A stretch of 36,581 nucleotides of DNA from Nitrospira sp. (lineage in GTDB: Bacteria; Nitrospirota; Nitrospiria; Nitrospirales; Nitrospiraceae). The translations under genes and the position numbers were made by a program. Where the stretch lies: contig SWDI01000001.1 in NCBI GenBank assembly GCA_005116955.1, forward strand, positions 842,999-879,579, written 5' to 3'. The stretch's first letter is position 1. Every line of letters begins with the position of its first letter. The notes beneath the pieces are model-generated. The model had not been told where the DNA came from. It did not search any database and was given only the letters and a program-made list of their open reading frames with translations. Positions 23,737 to 31,853 of the stretch are shown one piece after another.

Positions 23737-24245
23737 AACACGATAATTCCAGGTTCCGTAACCCCTTCTACTTGTGATATCTGCATCGATACACATGATC
23801 TAGTTGAATCCCTCGTTATGGCGACCACCGATCATCGCCACGTCCTCTCCTTCCTCCAGCCTAGCTCCAGTTCTCTGTCGATTCATGGGCTTGTGCAAAT
23901 GGCAAGCATGAAGAACGGCGTTGTGTTAGGTGGGCAAGGGTATTGCTGTGAGCATTCGCAATAGTGTGAGCGCTTAAAGACGAAGACTGTGAGAACCAGG
24001 TGACCGTTCTCTTGTCGTGAACGATTCTGTGGAGGTGCGTATGAATAAGACGACTGATCAATGGGCTCAAGCGAGCTGAGATGGATCAACTGATCACTGC
24101 GATTAAACTACCAGAGCTGAACAAGCAGTTTCTCCGGGCATGATGGTTGGAACAAATCATGTGGATGGAGGAGAAGGCACTGGATGCGCGGTGGTTAACT
24201 GTTCGTCCCGTGCAGGGCGGTTCCCCGCCCCGCACGAAGACATGA
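23737..24245. other. Long intergenic stretch
   Basis: About 500 bases with no supported gene. A 12-codon frame (MNKTTDQWAQAS) has a good ribosome-binding site (GGAGG) near 24035 but no other support. Two hairpins are visible: GAGAAC/GTTCTC (23991-23996 and 24006-24011) and the GC-rich one at 24209-24236. Confidence 0.5.
24209..24236. repeat. GC-rich hairpin downstream of the FKBP gene
   Basis: CGTGC-A-GGGCGG (24209-24220) pairs with CCGCCC-C-GCACG (24225-24236) around TTCC, with one mismatch. It lies ten bases past the FKBP stop codon on the leftward side. There is no T-run, so it would be an atypical terminator. Confidence 0.5.
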
Positions 24246-24788
24246 TCACTTCGAAGAAGCTTGGGCCACCTCCAGCACTTTGACCTCGACATAGAGTGTC
24301 TTACCGGCCAGAGGATGGTTGAAGTCGAGCACGACGGTCTCGTTCTTGACTTCAGCGATGCGGGGAAAAACCTTTTGTCCATCGGTGGTTGTTCCTTCCA
24401 ATTGTATCCCCACCTTCTGTGCCTCCGCCGGCACCATCTTCCTGTCCACCTCCTGAAACGCCTTGGGGTCAACCGTGCCGTAGGCCTCCGGCGGAGCGAC
24501 GGTGACGTTCTTTTTCTCTCCCGCCGCCATGCCCTCCAGCGCCCTCTCCAGACCAGGAACCAGCTCATGTTTTCCCTGAGTCACCTTCAACGGTTCCCTC
24601 CCCACGTTTGAGTCGACGACCGACTGATCTTCCAGCTTGAGGGTGTATTCTAGTGTGACCTGTTTGCCGTTTGAGACAGTCATGGCCGATGCTCCTTTCT
24701 TGGTATCTCCTGCTGTGGCACAGGCAACAGAAAGGAAGAGAATGGTACTCCAACCGCAGAGTGCAGAAAATATAGACGTGCGTCTCAT
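24246..24788 (-). CDS. Exported FKBP-type (SlyD-like) peptidyl-prolyl isomerase
   Basis: 180 residues from the ATG with AGGAGGT upstream; a longer frame from 24902 is not supported. The signal peptide ends near ATA, so the protein is exported, unlike cytoplasmic SlyD. The domain begins VSNGKQVTLEYTLKLEDQSVVDSN, and shows QGKHELVPGLERALEGMAAGEKK, the AYG loop and LDFNHPLAGKTL, the order of SlyD-type FKBPs with an inserted chaperone flap. It probably helps fold periplasmic proteins. No His-rich metal tail is present. No co-transcribed neighbour is seen. Confidence 0.85.
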   Translation of the reverse strand: MRRTSIFSALCGWSTILFLSVACATAGDTKKGASAMTVSNGKQVTLEYTLKLEDQSVVDSNVGREPLKVTQGKHELVPGLERALEGMAAGEKKNVTVAPPEAYGTVDPKAFQEVDRKMVPAEAQKVGIQLEGTTTDGQKVFPRIAEVKNETVVLDFNHPLAGKTLYVEVKVLEVAQASSK

Positions 24789-25148
24789 AGGGACCTCCTG
24801 TGAGAAGTGGTGTGTGAATAGACTGGAAAGGGTCGCGGGTCGATGCCTGCGGTGAGCGATCAGTTCCAGACTGTGTTGTGGGGTTACTTTTGACGCTACC
24901 ACATCAACTCAGGTGATGCTACCCACAATGTTGCAACCGTTCTAACTTAGAACAGCATCGGGAAACGGCACGTCCAAGAGGGTCGTTGATTGGAGCAGTG
25001 CATGCGGTGCGATGGGCCAGATTCTGAAATCTCCGAAGAATGTTGTATCGCTGACTGATCTCGGTACAATGCGAACGATGAGGTGTCGAGGGGGCAGTCC
25101 CCTTGGCGAGGGCAGGATGTGAGAGGACGTTACACGTGGAGGAGGAGT
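24789..25148. other. Divergent intergenic region between FKBP and DUF2934 genes
   Basis: About 360 bases without a supported gene. It contains the perfect palindrome at 24939-24953 and a weaker CATCA/TGATG repeat at 24902-24918. No strong promoter pair was found. Confidence 0.5.
24939..24953. promoter_or_regulatory. Perfect 7-1-7 palindrome
   Basis: GTTCTAACTTAGAAC is a perfect inverted repeat with central C, about 150 bases upstream of the FKBP start and 195 upstream of the DUF2934 start. Its 7-1-7 layout is operator-like; the regulator is unknown. Confidence 0.45.
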
Positions 25149-25421
25149 ATGGCGCGTCGCATGAGAGGTGAAAACAGGGGACTGAGAGTCATTAGGCCTA
25201 GTGTACCGGGATCCAAGGCTGGTCAACGGGAATCGTCTTCCGACGGATCAACCAACGGCAGGTCGGAGGATTGGGCGGAAGGATGTGAGCTTCTGGATCA
25301 ACGAATCGCTGAGCTCGCCTATATTCTGTATGAACGAAGCGGGTTCCAGGATGGAAAAGATGTAGAGCACTGGCTGGAGGCAGAACGGCAAATCAAGGCG
25401 GTGCGTGACCAGGCTGCGTAA
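25149..25421 (+). CDS. DUF2934-domain protein
   Basis: 90 residues from the ATG preceded by GGAGGAGG. The N-terminal half is basic and low in structure. The C-terminal part, RIAELAYILYERSGFQDGKD followed by VEHWLEAERQI, is the DUF2934 domain (about residues 52-83), a short helical motif of unknown function common in Proteobacteria and Nitrospirae. The basic tail suggests nucleic-acid contact, but this is speculation. It is monocistronic and is followed by a large nested palindrome. Confidence 0.8.
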   Translation: MARRMRGENRGLRVIRPSVPGSKAGQRESSSDGSTNGRSEDWAEGCELLDQRIAELAYILYERSGFQDGKDVEHWLEAERQIKAVRDQAA

Positions 25422-25469
25422 TACGAATAGAGGCAATCCGGGTCTCCTCTCTCAATTGCGTCTGGGCTG

Positions 25470-25561
25470 TCGATGATCCGATGTCAGATCGAGATGCCTC
25501 CTGATCCATGGACAGCATGTCCATGGATCAAGGGGCGTCCTCGCTGATATCGGATCATCGA
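25470..25561. repeat. Large nested palindrome between convergent genes
   Basis: The outer arms CGATGATCCGATGTCAG (25471-25487) and CTGATATCGGATCATCG (25544-25560) pair with one mismatch, extended by one more pair. The inner arms TGATCCATGGACA (25502-25514) and TGTCCATGGATCA (25518-25530) pair perfectly around GCA. The segments between are partly complementary. The whole 92 bases can fold as one long hairpin, much larger than a normal terminator. Confidence 0.8.
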
Positions 25562-25577
25562 TTCCTCGCGAGAATGG

Positions 25578-26168
25578 CTATTCTTTCCGCGTATACACGA
25601 TCTCCATCATCTTCATTTCCTTCTGGCCGTGATGCGCGCCATACATATCGAACTGCTGGGTATTGTTGTCAATCAACTTCCAGATCGCACGATGCGACAT
25701 CTTTCCGCCTCCTGGCTCAGGGTGTGAGCCTCGCAACGTGATGGTTTTGCCGTCTGAGCTAGCCGTGCCTTCCATGAAGAAAATGCCCGTGCCCATGGTA
25801 TCGAACCAGGCGGTGACATACTTCTTGGTGATGTTGTCGTATCCATCCATGCCGATCCCATTATACGGCTGACCCATCATCTGGCCGTTGAATTCCTGGT
25901 AGAGAAACCGCCCGCCCAGCATCATCTTCAGTTCCGCGGTACCGGAGGATTCCGTCGGTGGCTTGCCTGGCTCCATCCACTCCTTGGTCTGAGTCATCCA
26001 GCTTCCAGCTAGAGCAGCGAATTGCTTGTGCGGTTCACCAGGGGTGGCGGCCTGCTTCCACAGTTCCATCATGGCTTGGGGGTCCATGTGTTTGTCATGT
26101 TTCTTCTCTTTCGCCAGCACTGGCGAGACGGTCAACAACGAGATGATGGCAAAAGTTATGATATGCAT
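25578..26168 (-). CDS. DUF1579-domain secreted protein
   Basis: 196 residues from the ATG preceded by GGAGG; eight extra codons upstream are not needed. The signal peptide ends at VLA and is followed by a His/Lys-rich stretch and the DUF1579 domain (FAALAGSWMTQTKEWMEPG, LGGRFLYQEFNGQMMGQPYNGIG, DNITKKYVTAWFDTMGTGI). Domain members are lipocalin-like barrels of unknown function. It converges on the DUF2934 gene across the nested palindrome. Confidence 0.8.
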   Translation of the reverse strand: MHIITFAIISLLTVSPVLAKEKKHDKHMDPQAMMELWKQAATPGEPHKQFAALAGSWMTQTKEWMEPGKPPTESSGTAELKMMLGGRFLYQEFNGQMMGQPYNGIGMDGYDNITKKYVTAWFDTMGTGIFFMEGTASSDGKTITLRGSHPEPGGGKMSHRAIWKLIDNNTQQFDMYGAHHGQKEMKMMEIVYTRKE

Positions 26169-26336
26169 AGTGGCCTCCTTGTGGTTGCTCATTTGTCCTG
26201 CTGTCTATTTTTACGAAGCTCTCATTCACCCTAAACTTCACGACTCGCTTGATCAAGGGCTAAGGATGCGTGTATCCAGTTGATACGTTGCCGTCGCTTC
26301 CCACTGAGATGCGCTGCTCATCCCGTTTCCCGATGA

Positions 26337-27077
26337 CTACGTCTTCTCCGATCCACAACAGGATGGCGCTGTCTTCGGGACATCCTCATACCGATCATGG
26401 TGCCGGACCCAGTCCATCGTGTTCTCGGGGTTCTCATCTCGGCCCTTCGGCACCAGGTCGAGCCAGTTGTAGGCGCAGTTGAGCAGATCGAGCCCGCGGC
26501 CGTAGGTGGAGTAGGTGTGGAAGATCTCCTGTTCTTGACGATAGAAGAAGCTGGCTCCGGGTGATTCATCAACGAGATAGGGACTGGTGGTGTAGTTGTA
26601 GAACGCGCGTCCAGCACGTTCGTCTTTTTCCGTGAACGACACGCCGAAGTCGAAGTTAAAATCGGAACCAAAGGACGACACCCATGGGATATTCCACCCC
26701 ATGCGCTTCCGAAACTGCTCAATGTGGACAAGGGGTGCATGCGACACCACAATAAACGACACATCGCGGTGGGCCAGATGAATCGGGATGCCTTGAAAGC
26801 CATCCGCCCAGAACGAACAGCTCTTACAACCTTGATCCCACTCGGGTCCGAGCATGAAGTGGTAGACGGCGAGCTGGCTCTTTCCACCGAAGAGCCCCGC
26901 GAGCGTTTGTTTCCCGGTCGCGGTGTCGAATGCATAAGCCTTTTCGACCGTTCGCCAGGGCAGGGCTCGGATCTGTGCGGTTATGGCATCTCTCAATTTG
27001 GTAAACTCTTTTTCCTTCACCAGTAACTCCGTTCGGGCCTTCAACCATTCATCGTCAGAGACAATTGTGTGTTGCAT
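26337..27077 (-). CDS. DUF899 thioredoxin-like protein
   Basis: 246 residues with AGGAGG upstream of the start. The family's marks are LPWRTVEKAYAFD, LGPEWDQGCKSCSFWADGF with the Cys pair of the thioredoxin-like site, and SPGASFFYRQEQEIFHTYSTYGRGL. DUF899 proteins are thioredoxin-fold enzymes of unknown substrate. It is the last gene of a tight leftward run (YCII, VOC, YCII, DUF899), with nine bases to the gene before it. That neighbourhood is common around ECF42 sigma factors. Confidence 0.88.
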   Translation of the reverse strand: MQHTIVSDDEWLKARTELLVKEKEFTKLRDAITAQIRALPWRTVEKAYAFDTATGKQTLAGLFGGKSQLAVYHFMLGPEWDQGCKSCSFWADGFQGIPIHLAHRDVSFIVVSHAPLVHIEQFRKRMGWNIPWVSSFGSDFNFDFGVSFTEKDERAGRAFYNYTTSPYLVDESPGASFFYRQEQEIFHTYSTYGRGLDLLNCAYNWLDLVPKGRDENPENTMDWVRHHDRYEDVPKTAPSCCGSEKT

Positions 27078-27086
27078 GAGGGCCTC

Positions 27087-27518
27087 CTACTGGTTTTTGT
27101 TGGCTTGCGCGCGCACCCTTTCTTCTTGCTCTCTCAATTCCGGTGTAAACTCAGCCCCGAAGTCATCCGCCTCGAAGACTTGGCGAATTTCAAGTTGTCC
27201 TTCTTTGCTTTCGCCGGCTGGATTGGGGCATCGCTTCGCCCATTCGATGGCTTCTTCTTTTGACGTACACTGCCAGAGCCAGTAGCCCGCGATGAGTTCC
27301 TTGGTTTCGGCGAACGGGCCATCACTGACCGTGCGCGTATTTCCTGAGAATGTGATACGGGTGCCTTTTGAACTGGGATGAAGCCCATCACCCGCCAAAA
27401 GAATTCCGGCGTTCACGAGTTCCTCGTTATACGTTCCCATCGCTCTCAACAATTGTTCACTCGGCATCATGCCCGCTTCCAAATCCCTGGTGGCTTTGAC
27501 CATGACCATGAATCGCAT
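27087..27518 (-). CDS. YCII-related (DGPF) protein
   Basis: 143 residues. It contains the DGPFAETKELIAGYWLWQC motif that names the DGPF family, within a YCII ferredoxin-like fold; the N-terminus MRFMVMVKATRDLE is typical. The start has AGGAGAGGA upstream. Function is unknown; related genes often accompany ECF42 sigma factors. The operon continues into DUF899 nine bases later. It is the second of three DGPF paralogues in the window. Confidence 0.88.
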   Translation of the reverse strand: MRFMVMVKATRDLEAGMMPSEQLLRAMGTYNEELVNAGILLAGDGLHPSSKGTRITFSGNTRTVSDGPFAETKELIAGYWLWQCTSKEEAIEWAKRCPNPAGESKEGQLEIRQVFEADDFGAEFTPELREQEERVRAQANKNQ

Positions 27519-27557
27519 CGTGTCCTCTCCTCTTCCAGCTGGTTGCGGGAAGATCGA

Positions 27558-27995
27558 CTATCGACCCTCATACGCCTTGGTGAGCGTGTGAATGTCCAAT
27601 TTGGCCATCTGCAGCATCGCATTCATGACTCGTTGGGATTTTTCTTCGTCCTCGTCCTGCAGCATGCTTCCTAACACGGAAGGAACGATCTGCCACGACA
27701 CACCAAATTTGTCTTTCGACCACCCGCACATCTGTTTCGTTCCACCGGCGGAGAGCTTCTCCCACAATTCATCCACCTCGGCCTGCGTCTCACAGTTGAC
27801 GAAGAACGAGATGGCTTCGGTGAATGTGAACTGGGGGCCGCCGTTGAGTGCCATGAACTTCTGCCCAGCAAGGTAAAATGTGGAAGACATGGGCGAAACG
27901 GATTCGATCCGGGAATTGTTGAAGATGGATGTGTAGAAACGTGCGGCCGCTTCAGCCTGTCCGTTAAACCATAAGAAAGGTGTGATCTTGGACAT
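27558..27995 (-). CDS. VOC-superfamily protein (PhnB type)
   Basis: 145 residues from the ATG preceded by AAGGAG. The sequence begins MSKITPFLWFNGQAEAAARFY and contains SVSPMSSTFYLAGQKFMALN and CGWSKDKFGVSWQIVP, marks of the PhnB/3-demethylubiquinone methyltransferase-like VOC subgroup. Enzymes in this superfamily include glyoxalases and dioxygenases, but this subgroup is usually uncharacterised. It lies between two DGPF genes in one operon. Confidence 0.88.
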   Translation of the reverse strand: MSKITPFLWFNGQAEAAARFYTSIFNNSRIESVSPMSSTFYLAGQKFMALNGGPQFTFTEAISFFVNCETQAEVDELWEKLSAGGTKQMCGWSKDKFGVSWQIVPSVLGSMLQDEDEEKSQRVMNAMLQMAKLDIHTLTKAYEGR

Positions 27996-28075
27996 ACGAA
28001 ACTCCTTGAGAAAGGTTGGCGTCTGCCTCTTAGTCGAATCGATGGGTCCCAAATCGACAGCCGTCGTGTTTCAAG

Positions 28076-28441
28076 TTATTCGCCCGGTAACCCACTAATT
28101 TCTCCTGCGGGTCTGACCTCGACCGTTCCGATCCGTGCCCCCGGCGCTCGTTCGGCAATCCTGATAGCTTCCTCTCGATCCTTGGCATCGACCAGAAAGT
28201 ACCCGGCGAGCTGTTCCTTTGTTTCCATGAATGGGCCATCGGTGACGGTGGCGTTACCCTCTCGTACTTGAACAACGGTCCCTGTCGCCTCAGGCTGGAG
28301 TGGTGAGGCATGGATATATTGTCCTTTGCCATCAAGTTGGTGACAGAGCTGAATGGATTCCGCGAGCATGTCTTTCCTGGTGCCTTCGGGCATCTCATTG
28401 AACCTGTTCTCGTTGTGGTAGACCAGCAGCAGATATTTCAT
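28076..28441 (-). CDS. YCII-related (DGPF) protein
   Basis: 121 residues from the ATG preceded by GGGAGGT. It starts MKYLLLVYHNENRF and carries VTDGPFMETKEQLAGYFLVD, the DGPF motif, and ends with VEVRPAGEISG. It is a close match in layout to the copy at 34478-34837 next to the intact sigma factor. Directly upstream lies a fragment resembling the C-terminus of an ECF42 sigma factor, which suggests this was once another ECF42-DGPF pair. Confidence 0.9.
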   Translation of the reverse strand: MKYLLLVYHNENRFNEMPEGTRKDMLAESIQLCHQLDGKGQYIHASPLQPEATGTVVQVREGNATVTDGPFMETKEQLAGYFLVDAKDREEAIRIAERAPGARIGTVEVRPAGEISGLPGE

Positions 28442-28604
28442 GCGATACCTCCCGGCACATAAGATAGTCGAGGGGAGAGGCCGAAATCGACACGGGTGAA
28501 AAGCTGAGAGGAATCGTAAGGTTCGGGATAGATCGGGTTCCGGTCGATACACGCAGAGTTGCAAAGAGACTGTTGGCTTTACGGAGGCGACCCAGAGGCT
28601 CGGT

Positions 28605-28652
28605 CAATTTTACCAGCCGCTTATCCAAAAATTGCCGCTCCGGTTCTTGCTG
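28605..28652 (-). pseudogene. Relic of an ECF42-type sigma factor C-terminus
   Basis: On the minus strand this 48-base stretch reads QQEPERQFLDKRLVKL. That matches KQEPERRFLEKRLAEL at the C-terminus of the intact sigma factor at 33217-34470, with about 11 of 16 residues identical. No start codon, sigma domains or longer similarity remain upstream. It lies between a VOC gene and a DGPF gene, where a full sigma factor would fit an ECF42-DGPF pair. Chance similarity is possible given the short length. Confidence 0.6.
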
Positions 28653-28706
28653 TCTACTACAAAGGCGATCCCGTCGCGCAGGAGAGTGTACGTGCTTCTT
28701 GTTTCG

Positions 28707-29102
28707 CTACGGAACATAAGGCCCATGTACGGTCCGTTGTGAGATCCACCAAATGTTCCCGTGCTGATCTTTCACGCCGCCCTGTCGATCACCGTACGGC
28801 ATGTCGCCGACTTCCCTCTCAAGGACCGCCCCATGTTTGAGCGCCCGTTGCATCGACGCATCGGCGTCTTCGACATACAGATAATAGGCGGCAGCCATGG
28901 GTTTGTACCGCTCCGTGGCTTCACTGACCATTACAGTTGATGTGCCAAGTTTGACTTGTACGTTCTGAATCAGACCGTTCGGTCGCATAGTCTGGCAGGT
29001 TTCCGCCCCACCAAACCCCTGCACCAGGAAGCGTACAAACGATTTTGCATTGGCTATGAAGAAGTAGGGTGTCAGGGTGTTGAAGCCGGGCGGGAGATAC
29101 AT
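28707..29102 (-). CDS. VOC-superfamily protein (glyoxalase/PhnB-like)
   Basis: 131 residues with AGAGG upstream of the ATG. It begins MYLPPGFNTLTPYFFIANAK and includes VSEATERYKPMAAAYYLYVEDADA and DRQGGVKDQHGNIWWISQ, typical of the PhnB-like VOC fold. Substrate is unknown. It follows DUF1272 by 73 bases on the same strand and precedes the sigma-factor relic. Confidence 0.88.
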   Translation of the reverse strand: MYLPPGFNTLTPYFFIANAKSFVRFLVQGFGGAETCQTMRPNGLIQNVQVKLGTSTVMVSEATERYKPMAAAYYLYVEDADASMQRALKHGAVLEREVGDMPYGDRQGGVKDQHGNIWWISQRTVHGPYVP

Positions 29103-29175
29103 GGCAGACCTCTGGATTGTTCAGATTCGCTTTCGCTCGTTCCCCCAGATGTCAACAGAGATACACGTGCTCGTG

Positions 29176-29484
29176 TCAGCGTTTCTCAGGTGGGATCGTT
29201 CTGATGGCGGCAGAGAACACCGCATGAGCTGCGACATCGACCGGCCTGTGTTTGACGGTTGTGCTCGCCGGGTCCTTGCCGAGAAAGTTGTCACCTTTCC
29301 AGTTTTTTGACGGCCTGATAGGCCTGGGTACGAAGCCGCCTCCGCAATTTGGACAGACATTACCCAACACATTCTCAACACAGTCGGCACAGAACGTACA
29401 TTCATAGGAGCAGATTCGCGCGTCCAGTGAGTCAGGTGGTAGGACGGTGTTGCAATGTTCGCAGGTCTGTCTGAGTTCCAACAC
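29176..29484 (-). CDS. DUF1272 zinc-binding protein
   Basis: 102 residues. It starts LELRQTCEHCNTVLPPDSLDA and goes on through ICSYECTFCADCVENV and CPNCGGGFVPRPIRP, the complete DUF1272 pattern with paired cysteines that likely bind zinc in a RING-like fold. The tail KHRPVDVAAHAVF is also typical. It is 11 bases after the AraC-type regulator gene, so it is in the same operon. Function is unknown. Confidence 0.9.
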   Translation of the reverse strand: MLELRQTCEHCNTVLPPDSLDARICSYECTFCADCVENVLGNVCPNCGGGFVPRPIRPSKNWKGDNFLGKDPASTTVKHRPVDVAAHAVFSAAIRTIPPEKR

Positions 29485-29495
29485 GGCGGGTCCTT

Positions 29496-30515
29496 TTATC
29501 GTGGTGCTCTGTTGCGACTGTTCGTCGGTATCTGGTGCGTGGCGCTGCTGCGGGTCGATCTCGATTGGCTTCGGAATCGTGCCGGGGGGATTCCGAACTC
29601 CCGCTTGAACGCGCGGTTGAAAGACGGTTCGGACTCATATCCCACCTCGCCCGCTACTTCGGCCACGCTTTTGGATGTAGACGTCACCGCTTGCGCGGCG
29701 AGCTGCAACCGCCAGCGTGTCAGGTATCCCATCGGCGTGTCTGAGAGATAATGCCGAAATCGCTCAGCCAACACTGAACGAGAAAGACCAACTTCATTGG
29801 CCAGCGAGGCAATCGTCCAGGGGTGAGACGGCTGCTTATGCAAGAGCGCCAACGCTTTTCCAACGTCAGGATCTCGCACTCCAGCAAGCCACCCTGTTTG
29901 CGAAGCCGGCAACTTCTCGATGTACCGACGTAGCGTATCCGCAAACAACGCTTCGGATAATTTAGCGACGACGGCGGTGCCGCCCGGGCCAGAGGCATCC
30001 GCGTGTTCGACCGAATAGCGAAGTGTGTCTTCCAGCCACTTCCCAGACGGGCTGTCCCGAATATTGATCTTGAGCACGGACGGCAACCCTGCAAGGAATA
30101 TCTGGCTGAGTCGCAAGTCACAGGCCATGTAGCCGCAGATCAGTTTCGTCAATTCCCCACCGCCTCCGAACTGAGACAACATTCGGCGTTCCGCGAGCAC
30201 CCGCTGTAATTGCTCGGCACTGTCGACCGGCGTGACTGGAGGACCGTTCCCCAAGAGGTGCGCATCGCCGTGCGGGAACATGACGATGTCGCCGGGCGAG
30301 AGCGAGACTGGCCGACCATTCTTTTCGATGCGAGCGTAGCCACGCCCCTCGGTGAGGAGATGAAAAATAATCACATGGGTGGAAGAGGAGGAAAGATACG
30401 CTGCTATGGAGCAACCGTCCGGCTGGCGCGCACACCACGGCGAAGAAAACTCGCCATGGAAAAACACCGCGCCGTCGAGCTTCACGGCCTTCAGCATTTC
30501 GGACAATACATCCAT
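29496..30515 (-). CDS. AraC-family transcriptional regulator with cupin sensor domain
   Basis: 339 residues. An N-terminal cupin domain (about 1-180; FHGEFSSPWCARQPDG, VSLSPGDIVMFPHGDAH) likely binds a small ligand. Two C-terminal helix-turn-helix motifs follow: WTIASLANEVGLSRSVLAERF and SVAEVAGEVGYESEPSFNRAF, ending in the usual AraC tail. It is the first gene of a leftward run through DUF1272 and VOC, and diverges from a methyltransferase gene. It probably controls one or both units; the ligand is unknown. Confidence 0.9.
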   Translation of the reverse strand: MDVLSEMLKAVKLDGAVFFHGEFSSPWCARQPDGCSIAAYLSSSSTHVIIFHLLTEGRGYARIEKNGRPVSLSPGDIVMFPHGDAHLLGNGPPVTPVDSAEQLQRVLAERRMLSQFGGGGELTKLICGYMACDLRLSQIFLAGLPSVLKINIRDSPSGKWLEDTLRYSVEHADASGPGGTAVVAKLSEALFADTLRRYIEKLPASQTGWLAGVRDPDVGKALALLHKQPSHPWTIASLANEVGLSRSVLAERFRHYLSDTPMGYLTRWRLQLAAQAVTSTSKSVAEVAGEVGYESEPSFNRAFKREFGIPPARFRSQSRSTRSSATHQIPTNSRNRAPR

Positions 30516-30717
30516 ACCATTCCATCCGGTAGCAGGATGTTTCGGCTAAACCAGCCGGACGCTCGGATAAACGACGTGCAGTTTAGCACTCTCCTGATAA
30601 GAGAGCTAGACGCGCGGCTAAGACGCCATCGCACCTGTCTTGTACAGTGCAAACAGAGACAGCGTGGCGCAGGAAGCAGCGTCGGTGATTCAGAACAAGG
30701 CATGGAAGGAGGACAGC

Positions 30718-31536
30718 ATGACGAACGCAACGGTTGGGGAAGTGGATGGTGTAAAGACTCGGCTCAAAGCGATCTGGACGGCCGGGGACTACGATCGGTT
30801 TTCGCGATACATGGAAAGTAGCGCACGAGAGTTTTACGAGCGACTCGACATTGCGCCGGGTAGCCAATTGCTCGACGTCGCCTGTGGCTCGGGTCAGTTG
30901 GCGCTGATGGCGGCGAAAGATGGGATGGAGGTTACCGGGGTGGATATCGCCGGGAATTTGGTGGAGCGGGCACGGGCTCGCGCGCAAGCGGAAGGACTGA
31001 AGGTCCGGTTTCAGGAGGCCGATGCCGAAGCGCTTCCGTTCGACGATGCGAGCTTCGACGTTGTCGTCAGTCTCATCGGCGCGATGTTCGCCCCACGACC
31101 CGAACTGGTTGCTCGCGAGCTGCTCCGTGTATGCGTCCCGGGCGGCACCATCGCCATGGCCAATTGGACGCCGCAGGGGTTCATTGGCCAAATGTTCAAG
31201 ACGGTTTCGAAGTTCATCGCCCCGTCCGGCATGCCGTCACCGGTCCTATGGGGTGATGAAGCCACGGTCCGTGAACGGCTTGGCCTAGGACTTTCGCAGC
31301 TCAGTCTGACGAGGCGGCAGTACCTGTTCAGCTATCCCTTTCCTCCGTCGGAGGTCGTGGAGTTCTTTCGGCAGTATTACGGGCCGGTCAACCGAGCCTT
31401 TGCGTCGCTTGACGACGAGGGACAAACGCGGTTGAGACAGGAGCTTGAAATGCTTTGGGCCTCGCACAATCGCGCTGGGGCGGACTGCACTACTGTTTTT
31501 GCCGAGTATTTGGAAGTCATCGGGATTCGGGTGTAA
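30718..31536 (+). CDS. Class I SAM-dependent methyltransferase
   Basis: 272 residues from the ATG with GGAGG upstream; a longer frame from 30640 is not supported. SAM motif I is LLDVACGSGQLALMAA, followed by VTGVDIAGNLVERARAR, DAEALPFDDASFDVVVS and LLRVCVPGGTIAMANW. This is the UbiE/Methyltransf_11 type acting on small molecules. It diverges from the AraC regulator with about 200 bases between, so it may be a regulated target. Substrate is unknown. Confidence 0.88.
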   Translation: MTNATVGEVDGVKTRLKAIWTAGDYDRFSRYMESSAREFYERLDIAPGSQLLDVACGSGQLALMAAKDGMEVTGVDIAGNLVERARARAQAEGLKVRFQEADAEALPFDDASFDVVVSLIGAMFAPRPELVARELLRVCVPGGTIAMANWTPQGFIGQMFKTVSKFIAPSGMPSPVLWGDEATVRERLGLGLSQLSLTRRQYLFSYPFPPSEVVEFFRQYYGPVNRAFASLDDEGQTRLRQELEMLWASHNRAGADCTTVFAEYLEVIGIRV

Positions 31537-31618
31537 TCGGAAGTGTCTGAAACGGATGAGAGTCGAATCCAAACGACAGCGATGTATAAATCATTTTGAG
31601 AAGAAAGGATATGCCATC

Positions 31619-31705
31619 ATGCACGTGTTCGCAATTGTTGTGGTCTGGTTCTACTTGATTGTTGCGGGAATCATTCTGACGATACTGATGCCTCGAATTG
31701 CTTAG
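31619..31705 (+). CDS. Possible 28-residue single-helix membrane peptide
   Basis: The short frame reads MHVFAIVVVWFYLIVAGIIL and continues TILMPRIA, almost entirely one membrane helix. AAAGGA lies 12 bases upstream of the ATG. It follows the methyltransferase gene by 82 bases on the same strand. Small membrane peptides of this kind exist, but so short a frame could be chance. Confidence 0.35.
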   Translation: MHVFAIVVVWFYLIVAGIILTILMPRIA

Positions 31706-31853
31706 GAATCGCGCAGCCGTGAGGTTGTCCAGGACACGTGTGAGCGTACGTCCTCACATCAGATGGGGCGGAAGTCAGCGGGTTTGATAGTTCAAATTGT
31801 AAGCGAAGCATGAACCACATCACGTGGGTCAGATTATGAATATGGGGGATGTC

